NCBI RefSeq assembly: GCF_019264375.1
Contig: NZ_JAHVAI010000007.1
Location: forward strand, 124,001 to 188,000
Origin: Sedimentimonas flavescens
GTDB lineage: Bacteria; Pseudomonadota; Alphaproteobacteria; Rhodobacterales; Rhodobacteraceae
DNA length: 64,000 bases
Direction of reading: 5' to 3'
The position numbers were made by a program, and so were the translations under genes. This document shows positions 43,189 through 53,354 of the stretch, piece by piece. The notes under the pieces were generated by a model. The model was not told the DNA's origin. It made no database searches and was given only the letters and a program-made list of their open reading frames with translations. Position 1 is the first letter of the stretch. Each line of letters opens with the position of its first letter.

Positions 43189-43995
43189 ATGACCGTCGCG
43201 CCCTTTCCACCTCGTCCCGCCCAACCGCCCCGCCGCCGCGGGGCCGGGCGCGCCATCGCGGCGCTGATCCTGCGTGAGATGAGCACGAGTTACGGGCGCT
43301 CGGCCTTGGGTTATCTCTGGGCGCTGCTCGAACCGGTCGCGGGCATCATGCTGATGGCCCTCTTGTTCTCGCTTGCCTTCAGCGCCCCGCCGCTTGGGAC
43401 GAATTTCGCGCTGTTCTATGCATCGGGGATTCTCCCGTTCCTGACCTACCTGGAGATCAGCCAGAAGGTCGCGGTGTCGCTGCGCTTCTCGCGTGCGCTG
43501 CTGGCCTATCCGGGGGTGACGTTTCTTGACGCGGTTCTGGCGCGCTTTGCGATCAACGCGGTCACGATGGTGACGGTGGCGCTGGTGATCTACGGGCTGC
43601 TCTTCTCGATCTACCGGATCAACGCGATCCTCGACCTGCCCGCTATCGCGTTGGGCTTTGCGCTATGCTTTGCGCTGGCACTGGGGGTTGGCACGCTGAA
43701 CTGCTACCTGCTCACCGCCTTCCCGCTGTGGGAGCGCGCCTGGGCTGTGCTGAACCGGCCGCTGTTCATCGTCTCTTGCGTGTTCTTCGTTTACGATTCG
43801 GTGCCCGAGCCCTATCGCGGCTGGCTGTGGTGGAACCCGTTGGTGCATGTCATCGGCCAGACCCGCAAAGGGTTCTATGCGGGCTATGAGGGCGCCTATC
43901 TCTCGCCGCTTTACGTGCTGACGGTTTCGGCGATCTGCTTTGCGGCGGGGCTGATCGCGCTGCGCCGCTATCACCGCGATATCGCGCCGTTCTGA
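43189..43995 (+). CDS. kpsM: Polysaccharide ABC exporter permease (KpsM-like)
   Basis: A 268-residue membrane protein with about six helices. The cytoplasmic start REMSTSYGRSALGYLWALLEPVAG is typical of ABC-2 polysaccharide permeases, and the end PLVHVIGQTRKGFYAGYEG is typical of KpsM/BexB. It forms the membrane pore with the KpsT-like ATPase. A start at the ATG after CAGGG is chosen; an upstream GTG-type reading would overlap the promoter. It is divergent from kpsE/kpsT. Confidence 0.9.
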   Translation: MTVAPFPPRPAQPPRRRGAGRAIAALILREMSTSYGRSALGYLWALLEPVAGIMLMALLFSLAFSAPPLGTNFALFYASGILPFLTYLEISQKVAVSLRFSRALLAYPGVTFLDAVLARFAINAVTMVTVALVIYGLLFSIYRINAILDLPAIALGFALCFALALGVGTLNCYLLTAFPLWERAWAVLNRPLFIVSCVFFVYDSVPEPYRGWLWWNPLVHVIGQTRKGFYAGYEGAYLSPLYVLTVSAICFAAGLIALRRYHRDIAPF

Positions 43996-44000
43996 GCCGC

Positions 44001-46376
44001 TCAGATGAAGATGAAGTCGGACGCGTCGAGGTCTTCGATCCAGAAATGCTCCAGAAAGATCGACTGGCCCGCGTAGGAAATCTCGACCCCGCCATCATGG
44101 GCTGAAATATCGAGCGCGCCGAACCGTGAGCCGCCGACCGGGGTCACGCCCATCAGGCGGATCTTGTCATAGCCATCCGCGAAATCGGTGATGACATCGG
44201 TTTCGCCTGCGAAATACTCGTTGAAGACGAAGGTATCGAGGCCCGGCCCGCCGGTGATCCGGTCATTGCCCTTGCCGGAGTTGATCGTGTCGTCGCCGGT
44301 GCCGCCGTCGATCAGGTCATTACCATAGCCCCCGGCGATGAAATCCTTGCCCGCGCCGCCCAGAAGTGTGTCGTCGGCCTCGCCCCCGCCAAGGCTGTCG
44401 TCACCATCCCCGCCGATCAGAATATCGCGCCCCGGCCCACCGCCAAGGTTATCGTTGCCCGGCCCGCCATCGACGCGGTCGGCGCCGTAGCTGCCAGCGA
44501 TCTCGTCATTGCCCTCGCCGCCATAGCATTCGTCGTCGCCCGGCCCGCCGCTCATGTTGTCATGGCCGCCCTCGCCATAGAGCAGGTCATTGTGCGGCCC
44601 GCCGCCAAGCGTGTCGTTGCCCTCGCCACCGTAAAGCACGTCATCGCCATCGCCGCCGCCCAGATCGTCGTTGCCCAATTCGCCGTAGAGCACGTCATTG
44701 CCCTCGGCCGCGGCGATCGTGTCATCGCCATCCCCGCCGTAAAGCCAGTCATCGCCCTCACGCCCCAGAAGCGAGTCGTCCCCCGCGTGGCCGTAGATCG
44801 TGTCGTTGCCGCCATCGCCATCGAGGAAGTCATTCGACGAACTGCCCGAGATCAGATCGGCCAGATCGTCACCCACAATGATCAACGGGGCGGCCCCATT
44901 GACGGGCGGCGGAGGGTCGGGCTCGGGCGGGGGGAGCGTTCCGCTTTGCAGCGGGCCGACGGTGACGGTGACATGCGTGCCGCCCATCGCGATCAGCTGC
45001 GCGATATCGGATTGCGTCAGCGGCTGGCCCGAGGCGCTGCGCAGGATCAGGGTTTCCGCCCCAAAGCTCAGGATGCCGCCATCGCTGGTCGGCACGAACT
45101 GCGCCTGACTGGCGGCGTAGAACCCGCTCCAACCCGACAAGTCGATCCGGTCAACGCCCGGCGCGATATCGGTGATCGTGTCGCTTTTCCCATCGGCGCG
45201 CAGCACGAAGACATCGCGCCCCGCCCCGCCCGAAAGCACCTCCGACCCCGCGCCATCGCTCAGGATATCGTCGCCTGCGGTGCCAATCAGGCTGGAGCCC
45301 GTGGCCTGCGCGACGATGCCGAAGCTGGATAGATCGACACTATAGCTGCCCAAACCCGCCTCGGCCGAAGCAGTGGTGAAGATACGCAGCGTGTCGCCCT
45401 CGATCACTGCGGCGAGGGCGCTGACATTGTCGAGCACCGCCGCGCCGGTGTCGGCCAGCGTGCCCAGATGCACGAGCCGCCCCCATTCGGTCAGCACGAA
45501 CAGGCTAAGCCCGTCATCGCTGCCCGCCACCACCACGAAAGCATGATCGCCATCCGAGACAACTGCCATCTGCGTGAGGCCCGCGAACCTGGTGCCCAGA
45601 TCGTCGATCACATGATCGGTCACGCTCAGCGCGCCGCCCGCCCCCACCGCCATCACGGTCAGCGAGGATGACCCCGCCGCGCCCACCACCAGATAGGCGC
45701 CCCCGGCCAGTTGCGCCGCGCCGAGCGCCGTAACGGTATCGAGTGGCACGGAATCGAGTTTGCCCAACCCCGACACGGCACTCAGCGCGCCACCCGCATC
45801 AAGGGAATAGCCGGTCACGCCATCCTCGGTCGCCGAGCCCACGAAGACATAGCTTTGGCCGCCCACGCTCAGCCAGGCCATATCCGAGATCGCGCCGGCA
45901 TGGGTCTCGGACGTATCGGCGAGGGTCTGCACCGGGGTCAGAACCCCGTTGGCCCAGGTGAATACCGTCAGACCCGCACCGCTTGCGGGCGCTGCCACCA
46001 GATAGTCCTGCCCGCCCGAACTAACCCCCAAAAGCGACACCGCCGTGATCTGCGAGGGCGCAAGCGACAAATAACCGGCCTGCGCGCTGTGATTGCCGAT
46101 CAGACTGCTGGCAAAGGCCGCCTCGATCTCGGCCACCGACAGGCTTCCCGCGCGGCCCGCGATGGTGGCGGCCAGCCGCGTCTCGGTCAGATGGTAGCGT
46201 TCCAGAAGCAGGCTGGGGGCGCCACTTGCACCGATCCCAAAGATGTAGCTGGCGCCAAAGCCGTAATCGGCCACGGTGATCTGGCCGTCCGCGCTGAGCA
46301 GGATCGAGGCCATGGGCGAGGGCTGGCTCAGCCCGCCCCCGTAGATTGTCCCGGTGAAAACCAGATCCGACGCCAT
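44001..46376 (-). CDS. Large RTX (hemolysin-type calcium-binding) protein
   Basis: 791 residues. Residues 1-370 are built of repeated beta-rich segments (SLLGVSSGGQDYLVAAPASG, SDMAWLSVGGQSYVFVGSAT, MAVVSDGDHAFVVVAGSDDG) with a spacing of about 50 residues, suggesting a beta-propeller. A short RTX patch near 375-400 and a spacer (PPPEPDPPPPVNG) follow. Residues about 505-715 hold some 23 GGxGxDxxx nonapeptides (LYGGDGDDTI, LYGGEGNDTL). The C-terminal domain (TFVFNEYFAGETDVITDFAD) is the usual type I secretion signal region. No Cys. Export by a type I system is expected, but no HlyB/HlyD genes are in the window. It sits beside the capsule exporter; a surface adhesin or matrix role is a guess. 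Confidence 0.85.
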   Translation of the reverse strand: MASDLVFTGTIYGGGLSQPSPMASILLSADGQITVADYGFGASYIFGIGASGAPSLLLERYHLTETRLAATIAGRAGSLSVAEIEAAFASSLIGNHSAQAGYLSLAPSQITAVSLLGVSSGGQDYLVAAPASGAGLTVFTWANGVLTPVQTLADTSETHAGAISDMAWLSVGGQSYVFVGSATEDGVTGYSLDAGGALSAVSGLGKLDSVPLDTVTALGAAQLAGGAYLVVGAAGSSSLTVMAVGAGGALSVTDHVIDDLGTRFAGLTQMAVVSDGDHAFVVVAGSDDGLSLFVLTEWGRLVHLGTLADTGAAVLDNVSALAAVIEGDTLRIFTTASAEAGLGSYSVDLSSFGIVAQATGSSLIGTAGDDILSDGAGSEVLSGGAGRDVFVLRADGKSDTITDIAPGVDRIDLSGWSGFYAASQAQFVPTSDGGILSFGAETLILRSASGQPLTQSDIAQLIAMGGTHVTVTVGPLQSGTLPPPEPDPPPPVNGAAPLIIVGDDLADLISGSSSNDFLDGDGGNDTIYGHAGDDSLLGREGDDWLYGGDGDDTIAAAEGNDVLYGELGNDDLGGGDGDDVLYGGEGNDTLGGGPHNDLLYGEGGHDNMSGGPGDDECYGGEGNDEIAGSYGADRVDGGPGNDNLGGGPGRDILIGGDGDDSLGGGEADDTLLGGAGKDFIAGGYGNDLIDGGTGDDTINSGKGNDRITGGPGLDTFVFNEYFAGETDVITDFADGYDKIRLMGVTPVGGSRFGALDISAHDGGVEISYAGQSIFLEHFWIEDLDASDFIFI
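44235..44860 (-). repeat. RTX nonapeptide-coding repeat tract (27-bp period)
   Basis: About 23 tandem units of 27 bases coding GGxGxDxxx, read on the minus strand within the RTX gene. The units are diverged at DNA level but keep the period and the glycine/aspartate codons. Calcium binding is expected in the folded protein. Confidence 0.85.
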
Positions 46377-46475
46377 GCGCCCACCCCTGCCAGAAAGAAA
46401 CCTCTGCCTGCGAGTGTCACCGATAGCCGTTTCGCAAGTGTTGATAAGGCAGGGTCAGGACAAGAATTGCCGCGC

Positions 46476-46943
46476 TCAGACCCGGTGATAGGGGGTGCCC
46501 GCCACGATCTGCCCGGCGCGGTAAAGCTGCTCGGCCAACATCACGCGCACCAGCATATGCGGCCAGACCATGCGCCCGAAGCTGAGCGACCAGTCGGCGC
46601 GGGCGCGCAGCGCGGGCGCGATGCCATCCGCCCCACCGATCACGAAGCTGACGTCGCGCGCCTGATCGCGCCAGCCTGCCAGTCGTTCCGCGAACTCGGG
46701 CGATGAAACCACATCGCCGCGCTCGTCGAGCGTGACCAGAACCGACCCCGCCGGGATCGCGCGATCCAGCAGCGCGGCCTCGGCCTCCATGCCGAGGTTC
46801 TTCTTGTCCTCGACCTCAATGACTGAGGCCGGCCCGAGCCCGAACGCCCGGCCGGCCTTGCCGAACCGTTCCAGATAGTCGGAGATGAGCTCCAGCTCGG
46901 GGCTCTTGCGCAGTCGGCCGACCGCGCAGATCGTCACTTTCAT
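46476..46943 (-). CDS. rlmH: 23S rRNA (pseudouridine-1915-N3)-methyltransferase
   Basis: A 155-residue SPOUT methyltransferase. It has MKVTICAVGRL at the start, LVTLDERGDVVSSPEFAERL, the SAM-knot motif SFVIGGADGIAP and the C-terminal VRVMLAEQLYRAGQIVAGTP with the family-specific YHRV end. It methylates pseudouridine 1915 of 23S rRNA at the subunit interface. It directly abuts rsfS upstream with no gap. Confidence 0.96.
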   Translation of the reverse strand: MKVTICAVGRLRKSPELELISDYLERFGKAGRAFGLGPASVIEVEDKKNLGMEAEAALLDRAIPAGSVLVTLDERGDVVSSPEFAERLAGWRDQARDVSFVIGGADGIAPALRARADWSLSFGRMVWPHMLVRVMLAEQLYRAGQIVAGTPYHRV

Positions 46944-47306
46944 TCAGACGCGCCCGCCAGCCGGCATCCACATCTTTTCGAGCTGGTAGAACTCGCGCAC
47001 TTCGGGGCGGAACACGTGGACGATGACGTCCTGCGTGTCGATCAGCACCCAGTCGCCCTGATCCTTGCCCTCGATCTTGCAAAGACGACCGAACTCGTCC
47101 TTGAGACGCTCGGTCAGCTTTTCGGCGATGGCGCCGACCTGACGCGAGCTGCGCCCCGAGCAGATGACCATGTAATCGGCAATCGACGAGCGCCCGCGCA
47201 GGTCGATCGTGACGATATCCTCGGCCTTGTCATCTTCGAGGGAGGAAAGGACGCGCGCCAGAAGCTGGTCGCTCGTCACTTCGGCACCTGCCAGCTTGGC
47301 CGTCAT
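46944..47306 (-). CDS. rsfS: Ribosomal silencing factor RsfS
   Basis: About 120 residues from the ATG with AAAGG eight bases upstream; the frame is open further upstream but without family support. Hallmarks: DDKAEDIVTIDLRGRSSIAD, YMVICSGRSSRQVGAIAEKL, GDWVLIDTQDVIVHVFRPEV and REFYQLEKMW. It binds uL14 and keeps subunits apart during starvation. It is followed immediately by rlmH, the usual order. Confidence 0.94.
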   Translation of the reverse strand: MTAKLAGAEVTSDQLLARVLSSLEDDKAEDIVTIDLRGRSSIADYMVICSGRSSRQVGAIAEKLTERLKDEFGRLCKIEGKDQGDWVLIDTQDVIVHVFRPEVREFYQLEKMWMPAGGRV

Positions 47307-47439
47307 GAGTGCCACCTTTGCGCCGGAACTGCCGGACGCGACAGATAAATGAGACAGGACATTGTCCTCCAGAGGTTCAAGCGCCGCCTTTGCCCCGGCG
47401 CCGGGCATAATAAAAACGTAACATCGGCGGGGCCAAATC

Positions 47440-48783
47440 TCAACTTCCGGCCTGCGGATTTTCGCCGCTGGCCGTTGCGTCGGACGTGGACCCACCGAGA
47501 ACCCGCACTTCGCGCTGCGGGAAGGGGATAGAGATTCCGTTCGCGTGGAACGCATCCCAGAGCGCCAGATACACGGCTCCGCGCACATTGGTAAGCCCCT
47601 CGACGGGGTCTTTGATCCAGAATCTGAGCACATAATCGACAGAACTCTCGCCAAATCCGGTGATATGGCACACCGCAGGGCGCGATCTGAGCACGCGCGA
47701 GACTGACTGCGCCGCACTGACGGCCAGTTCGCGTACCTTGTGCGGGTCGTCGTGATAGGAGGTGCCGAAGGTCAGGTCGATGCGGACGAATTCATCGGAA
47801 TGGGACCAGTTGACCACCTGCCCGGTGATCAGATCCTCGTTCGGGATCAGGTATTCCTTGCCGTCGCGGGTCACCACACTGACATAGCGCGCGCCGAGCG
47901 AATTGATCCAGCCGAAGGTGTCGCCGATGCTGATCACGTCGCCCGGCTTGATCGACTTGTCGAGCAGGATGATCACGCCCGAGACAAGGTTCGACACCAC
48001 CTTCTGCAAACCAAAGCCCAGGCCCACGCCGATGGCGCCCGACAGCACGGCCAGACCGGTCAGATCGAACCCCACCGACTTCAATCCGACAAACAGCGCC
48101 GCGCCGTAGAACAAGACCTGCATGACCTTGATCACCAGCTCGCTCATCGAGGGCGAGATGTCGGTATTGGCCCGGATACGCGCGGTGGCGCGCCGCGTGA
48201 CCGCCCGCGCGCCGGAAACCAGCAGCGCCGTCAGCACCATCGCCTTGAGAACCGCCAGTGCCGAAAGCCGGAAGTCGCCAATCGTGATCGCGGCACTGTC
48301 GAGCAGCCCCGCCGCCTCGTCCGCAAAACCCAGATAGTAAAGCGCGACATAGATCCATACGCCCCAGGTCACGATCCGCCGCAACAGATCGTTATGGATC
48401 AGCCGCGCGAGCATGCCGACCACGAGCCAGGCCGTGACCAGCGTCGCCGCGAGCACCACGATGAAGCGGCGCGAGTAGAAGGGGCTCAGCTCGCTCAGCA
48501 CGAACACCGCCGACCAGGCGAGCAGGATGAAGATCACGCCGCGCAGGCGCTTGCGAAAGATGATGGCGCTGCGCAGCTGCCGGGGGCTGAGTTCGCGGTT
48601 GCGCGCCCAGTCGTCCACCTTGGGCGCAAGCCAGATCCGGCCCAAATGCGCAATTCCGAAACAGACAAGGATGATTGCGAGTTGCCACAGCCGCGAAGGC
48701 AGGATGAGCGAGTGGAAGAAGATCTCCACCTGGTGCCAGATCGACTGGATGGTCTTGAGCGTCTCCGGGTTGATGAAGTCCAC
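47440..48783 (-). CDS. MscS-family mechanosensitive channel
   Basis: About 447 residues from a GTG with GGAGG six bases upstream; a longer reading adds 12 unlikely residues. Several N-terminal membrane helices precede the pore helix and beta domain: LSGAIGVGLGFGLQKVVSNL (TM3 Gly/Ala pattern), LLDKSIKPGDVISIG, GWINSLGARYVSVVTRDGKE and YLIPNEDLITGQVVNWSHSD. It is a longer member than E. coli MscS (286 residues), closer to the YbdG/MscM-size group. It releases solutes on osmotic downshock. It is separate from rsfS by 133 bases. Confidence 0.9.
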   Translation of the reverse strand: MDFINPETLKTIQSIWHQVEIFFHSLILPSRLWQLAIILVCFGIAHLGRIWLAPKVDDWARNRELSPRQLRSAIIFRKRLRGVIFILLAWSAVFVLSELSPFYSRRFIVVLAATLVTAWLVVGMLARLIHNDLLRRIVTWGVWIYVALYYLGFADEAAGLLDSAAITIGDFRLSALAVLKAMVLTALLVSGARAVTRRATARIRANTDISPSMSELVIKVMQVLFYGAALFVGLKSVGFDLTGLAVLSGAIGVGLGFGLQKVVSNLVSGVIILLDKSIKPGDVISIGDTFGWINSLGARYVSVVTRDGKEYLIPNEDLITGQVVNWSHSDEFVRIDLTFGTSYHDDPHKVRELAVSAAQSVSRVLRSRPAVCHITGFGESSVDYVLRFWIKDPVEGLTNVRGAVYLALWDAFHANGISIPFPQREVRVLGGSTSDATASGENPQAGS

Positions 48784-48879
48784 GTGGCCCTCCCTGAAAC
48801 CACGATACAGGCAAATCAATTCCCGCCAACACGGTTTCTTTCATTGCCAGACTCGCTCGGGGCGCTTATTTAGCGGCGC

Positions 48880-48966
48880 ATGAGCCGAATTATCGACATG
48901 GATGACCGCGCCCGCCTGCGCGAGCGCTTCTACGGCGAAAGCCGTTCCATCCTCGCCCGACTTTGA
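48880..48966 (+). CDS. Possible 28-residue leader or small protein before leuC
   Basis: An ATG frame reading [20 protein letters not shown] and ending SILARL-stop. It lies 104 bases upstream of leuC in a promoter-like gap. It is basic and could form a helix, but it has no good ribosome site and no leucine run as expected of a leu attenuation leader. It may be spurious. Confidence 0.2.
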   Translation: MSRIIDMDDRARLRERFYGESRSILARL

Positions 48967-49069
48967 TGTCGGCGCGGGGCCGCGATCATGCGTCCCTGTC
49001 GCCTGCGGTCGCCCCTTGCCGGCGCGGCCGCCTGCCCTGACCAATTCACAGCCATCGAAAGAGAGAGCC

Positions 49070-50497
<1,428 letters not shown>

Positions 50498-50509
50498 GGA
50501 GCCGCGACG

Positions 50510-51115
50510 ATGGAAAAGTTTCAAAAAGTGACCGGCATCGCGGCGCCCATGCCGCTGGTGAACATCGACACCGACATGATCATCCCGAAGGTCTTCCTCA
50601 AGACGATCAAGCGTTCGGGCCTCGGCGTGAACCTGTTCGACGAGATGCGCTATGACCGCGCGGGCAACGAGCTGCCCGACTTCGTGCTGAACAAGCCGCA
50701 GTACCGCGACGCCTCGATCCTGATCGCGGGCGACAACTTCGGCTGCGGTTCCTCGCGCGAGCACGCCCCCTGGGCGCTGGCGGATTTCGGCATCAAGGTC
50801 ATCGTCTCGACCTCGTTTGCCGACATCTTCTTCAACAACTGCTTCAAGAACGGCATGCTGCCGATCGTGCTGCCGCAGGCCGAGGTCGATCTGCTGATGA
50901 AGGACGCTGAGAAGGGCGCCAACGCGCGCATGACCGTCGATCTGGAGAACCAGCAGATCACCACCTCGGATGGCGTCACCATTCCGTTCGAAGTGGATGC
51001 GTTCAAGAAGCACTGCCTGATCAACGGTCTCGACGACATCGGCCTGACGCTTGAGAAGGTCTCGGCCATCGATACCTTCGAGGCACAGTCGGCGCAGTCG
51101 CGTCCCTGGGTCTGA
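50510..51115 (+). CDS. leuD: 3-isopropylmalate dehydratase small subunit
   Basis: A 201-residue swivel subunit with [40 protein letters not shown] and [17 protein letters not shown], all invariant in LeuD. It completes the LeuCD enzyme. It is cotranscribed with leuC, with a start ATG after GAGGAG. A strong terminator follows. Confidence 0.97.
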   Translation: MEKFQKVTGIAAPMPLVNIDTDMIIPKVFLKTIKRSGLGVNLFDEMRYDRAGNELPDFVLNKPQYRDASILIAGDNFGCGSSREHAPWALADFGIKVIVSTSFADIFFNNCFKNGMLPIVLPQAEVDLLMKDAEKGANARMTVDLENQQITTSDGVTIPFEVDAFKKHCLINGLDDIGLTLEKVSAIDTFEAQSAQSRPWV

Positions 51116-51155
51116 TCCAGTTAGTGGCCTTAAACCACTGATATACAAGATATTG

Positions 51156-51183
51156 GGCCGCCCTCTGGGCGGCCTTATTTTTG
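51156..51183 (+). terminator. Terminator after leuD
   Basis: A perfect 8-bp stem GGCCGCCC/GGGCGGCC with TCT loop, followed by TTATTTTT, 40 bases past the leuD stop. Confidence 0.88.
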
Positions 51184-51229
51184 CACCATTCTTGGTGCAA
51201 AGCGGCACCAGTCACTGGTGATTTGTTTT
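51181..51229 (+). other. Tandem small hairpins downstream of the leuD terminator
   Basis: Two hairpins in series: TTGCACC/GGTGCAA (51181-51187 with 51194-51200) and CACCAG/CTGGTG (51206-51211 with 51215-51220), the latter followed by ATTTGTTTT. They may be a back-up terminator or control elements for the next gene. The rest of the 51230-51384 gap shows nothing I recognise. Confidence 0.4.
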
Positions 51230-51384
51230 AAATTTGCGAGGATGGTGATTGAAAGATTGCCTGCCAATCCGGAATTGGGCAAAATGATGGCAAGAATGAG
51301 GCAGTCCGCCATAATCCGGCGGCAACAACATGGGACAAGGGGCCGGCATCGTATCGGAACCGTCCGTGGTGAGGGGTTAGAGCG

Positions 51385-52212
51385 GTGATTTCACGCATTG
51401 CAGGGGCGTTGCTGCGCGCAATTCTCGTGGGTCTGGTCATCGTGACCCCCGCGCTTCTGCTTCCTGCCGTGTCGCGTGATACTGTCCAGATCGTTGCTCT
51501 CGTGTCGCTCTTCGCAGCGATGTTCATCCTGTTCGAATATGCCTCGGTCTATCCCGGTCTGGTCGAGTTCCGCGACGCGCCGCCCTTCAATCGCATCCGG
51601 TTTCTGGCGCTTGCGGGGATCATCATCACCCAGTCGCTGATCATCCTTGACCGGTTCGAGCCTTCGACCCTGACCCAGTTCGTCGATGTGGTCAGCGCAA
51701 GCCTCGCTTCCAAGCTCGACTTTCCCTATAGCCCGGTGCGCATCCTCTCGCTGATGCTTCCGCGTGGCACCGACCCGGCGCATGTGGAGCTGCTGCGCAC
51801 CGTGGGCGGGATCAGCTACCTGATCTCGATCACCACGCTTGGCCTCTTTATTCTGGTGATGCGTCTGGCGGGCTGGCCGACCGCGCGGGGCGGCTTCAAC
51901 GTCTGGGTCAACCTGCCCACCTTCGACCCGACCGTCGGCGGCGACGTGGTCGAGCAGCTGCGCCGCGACAGCTGGGCCAATATCGCGTTGGGCTTCCTGC
52001 TTCCCTTCATCATTCCCGCGATCCTCAAGGCGATCTCGACGACCTTCGAGCCGATCACGCTGGAAACGCCGCAAACGATGATCTGGACGGTGACGGCATG
52101 GTCTTTCCTTCCGACAAGCCTGTTCATGCGCGGCCTCGCCATGGGGCGGATCGCCGACATGATCGAGGAAAAGCGCCGCCTCGCGGTTGGCTCGGGCTAT
52201 CTGGCGGCCTGA
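51385..52212 (+). CDS. Multi-pass membrane protein of unknown function
   Basis: 275 residues from a GTG with AGGGG eight bases upstream. Five or so hydrophobic segments are seen: ALLRAILVGLVIVTPALLLP, IVALVSLFAAMFILFEYASV, FLALAGIIITQSLIIL, YLISITTLGLFILVMRLAGW and IALGFLLPFIIPAILKAIST. Between them is a hydrophilic loop with FNVWVNLPTFDPTVGGDVVE. I do not recognise the family. It lies between leuD and leuB with an exported EEP-family gene, and the two overlap, so they may act together. Confidence 0.75.
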   Translation: MISRIAGALLRAILVGLVIVTPALLLPAVSRDTVQIVALVSLFAAMFILFEYASVYPGLVEFRDAPPFNRIRFLALAGIIITQSLIILDRFEPSTLTQFVDVVSASLASKLDFPYSPVRILSLMLPRGTDPAHVELLRTVGGISYLISITTLGLFILVMRLAGWPTARGGFNVWVNLPTFDPTVGGDVVEQLRRDSWANIALGFLLPFIIPAILKAISTTFEPITLETPQTMIWTVTAWSFLPTSLFMRGLAMGRIADMIEEKRRLAVGSGYLAA

Positions 52213-53273
52213 TCGCCCTTGCTCTGGCCGGGCCTGCTGCCGCTGAAACGCTTCGCATCGCCACCTGGACGCCCGATCTGACCCGCAAGGGGCCGGGCTT
52301 GCTACTGCGCGATATTGACGAAGGCAAGGATGCGCAGATCGCTGCCGCCATCGCGGTAATTGCCGAGACCGCCCCCGATATTCTGCTGCTGACCGGCTTC
52401 GACTGGGATTTCGACGGCGCCGCGCTGCGTGCCTTTGCCGATCGGCTGGCCGGGGCGGGGGTGGCCTATCCGCATCGCTTCGCCGCGCGGCCCAATAGCG
52501 GCATGGCAAGCGGTCTCGACCTGGATGGCGACGGCAAAACGGGCGGCGCGGGGGATGCACAGGGCTTTGGCCGCTTTTCGGGCGAGGGCGGCTTGGCGCT
52601 GTTGTCGCGCTATCCGATCGAGACTGAAGCTGCGCAGGATTTCTCGGGCTTTCTCTGGCGCGACCTGCCGGGAAACCTGATCGAGGGCGCGGGCCTCTCG
52701 CCCGAGGCGATGGCCGTGCAGCGTCTCTCTTCGACCGCGCATTGGGATCTGTCGCTGCGCGTGGGCGGCCAAAGCCTGCACCTGCTGGCCTGGGCCGCGA
52801 CCCCGCCGGTTTTCGATGGCCCCGAGGATCGCAACGGCCGGCGCAACCATGACGAGGCCGCCTTCTGGCTGCGCTACCTCGACGGCGATTTGCCCATGAC
52901 CCCGCCCGGGGGGCCTTTCGTGCTGCTCGGCGACGCGAACCTCGACCCGGTGGATGGCGAGGGCCGCCCCGAGGCGTTACGCGCGCTGCTGGCCCATCCG
53001 CGCTTGCAAGATCCCCGCCCCGCCAGCGTGGGCGCGGCCATGGCACCGCAGACCGGGCGCAACGCGCAGCATGGGGGCGAGGCGGCGCTTGATACAGCTG
53101 ATTGGGACGATGCGCGCGTTGGCAATATGCGCGTCGATTATGTGCTGCCCTCGCGCGATCTGGCGGTGCGCGGCGCGGGCACCTTCTGGCCCGCCCCCGA
53201 GGCGCCGATGGCGCGCACAGCCGCAACCGCCTCGCGCCATGCTCTTGTCTGGGTGGATATTTCGCTGCCCTGA
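52098..53273 (+). CDS. Exported endonuclease/exonuclease/phosphatase-family protein
   Basis: 391 residues from the only in-frame ATG, which overlaps the preceding gene by 115 bases. A signal-like hydrophobic stretch (GLSGGLIALALAGPAAAE) lies at residues 33-50. The EEP core follows: RIATWTPDL, LLLTGFDWDFDGAALRAF, FVLLGDANLDPVDGEGRPEA, MRVDYVLPSRDLAVRGAGTF and the terminal SRHALVWVDISL. The final His pairs with the Asp-x-Asn of the LGDAN motif, as in DNase I-like enzymes. The substrate is unknown; extracellular nucleic acid or phosphoester is plausible. A CTG start at 52209 with a normal signal peptide length is an alternative. Confidence 0.75.
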   Translation: MVFPSDKPVHARPRHGADRRHDRGKAPPRGWLGLSGGLIALALAGPAAAETLRIATWTPDLTRKGPGLLLRDIDEGKDAQIAAAIAVIAETAPDILLLTGFDWDFDGAALRAFADRLAGAGVAYPHRFAARPNSGMASGLDLDGDGKTGGAGDAQGFGRFSGEGGLALLSRYPIETEAAQDFSGFLWRDLPGNLIEGAGLSPEAMAVQRLSSTAHWDLSLRVGGQSLHLLAWAATPPVFDGPEDRNGRRNHDEAAFWLRYLDGDLPMTPPGGPFVLLGDANLDPVDGEGRPEALRALLAHPRLQDPRPASVGAAMAPQTGRNAQHGGEAALDTADWDDARVGNMRVDYVLPSRDLAVRGAGTFWPAPEAPMARTAATASRHALVWVDISLP

Positions 53274-53354
53274 GGCGCATTTCCAAGGCTTGTCTTGACC
53301 CGGCGGCGGGCATTGGTTAGGCCGCTTCCAACCAATAGACGTTGGAGAAAACGA

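Noticed and set aside
44235-44860. Regular 27-bp repeats that could look like a repeat array or CRISPR
   Set aside because: They are in frame and code RTX nonapeptides; there are no spacers of constant length and no cas genes.
51123-51139. AGTGG/CCACT hairpin just after leuD
   Set aside because: Only five base pairs; the strong terminator 17 bases later explains the transcript end.
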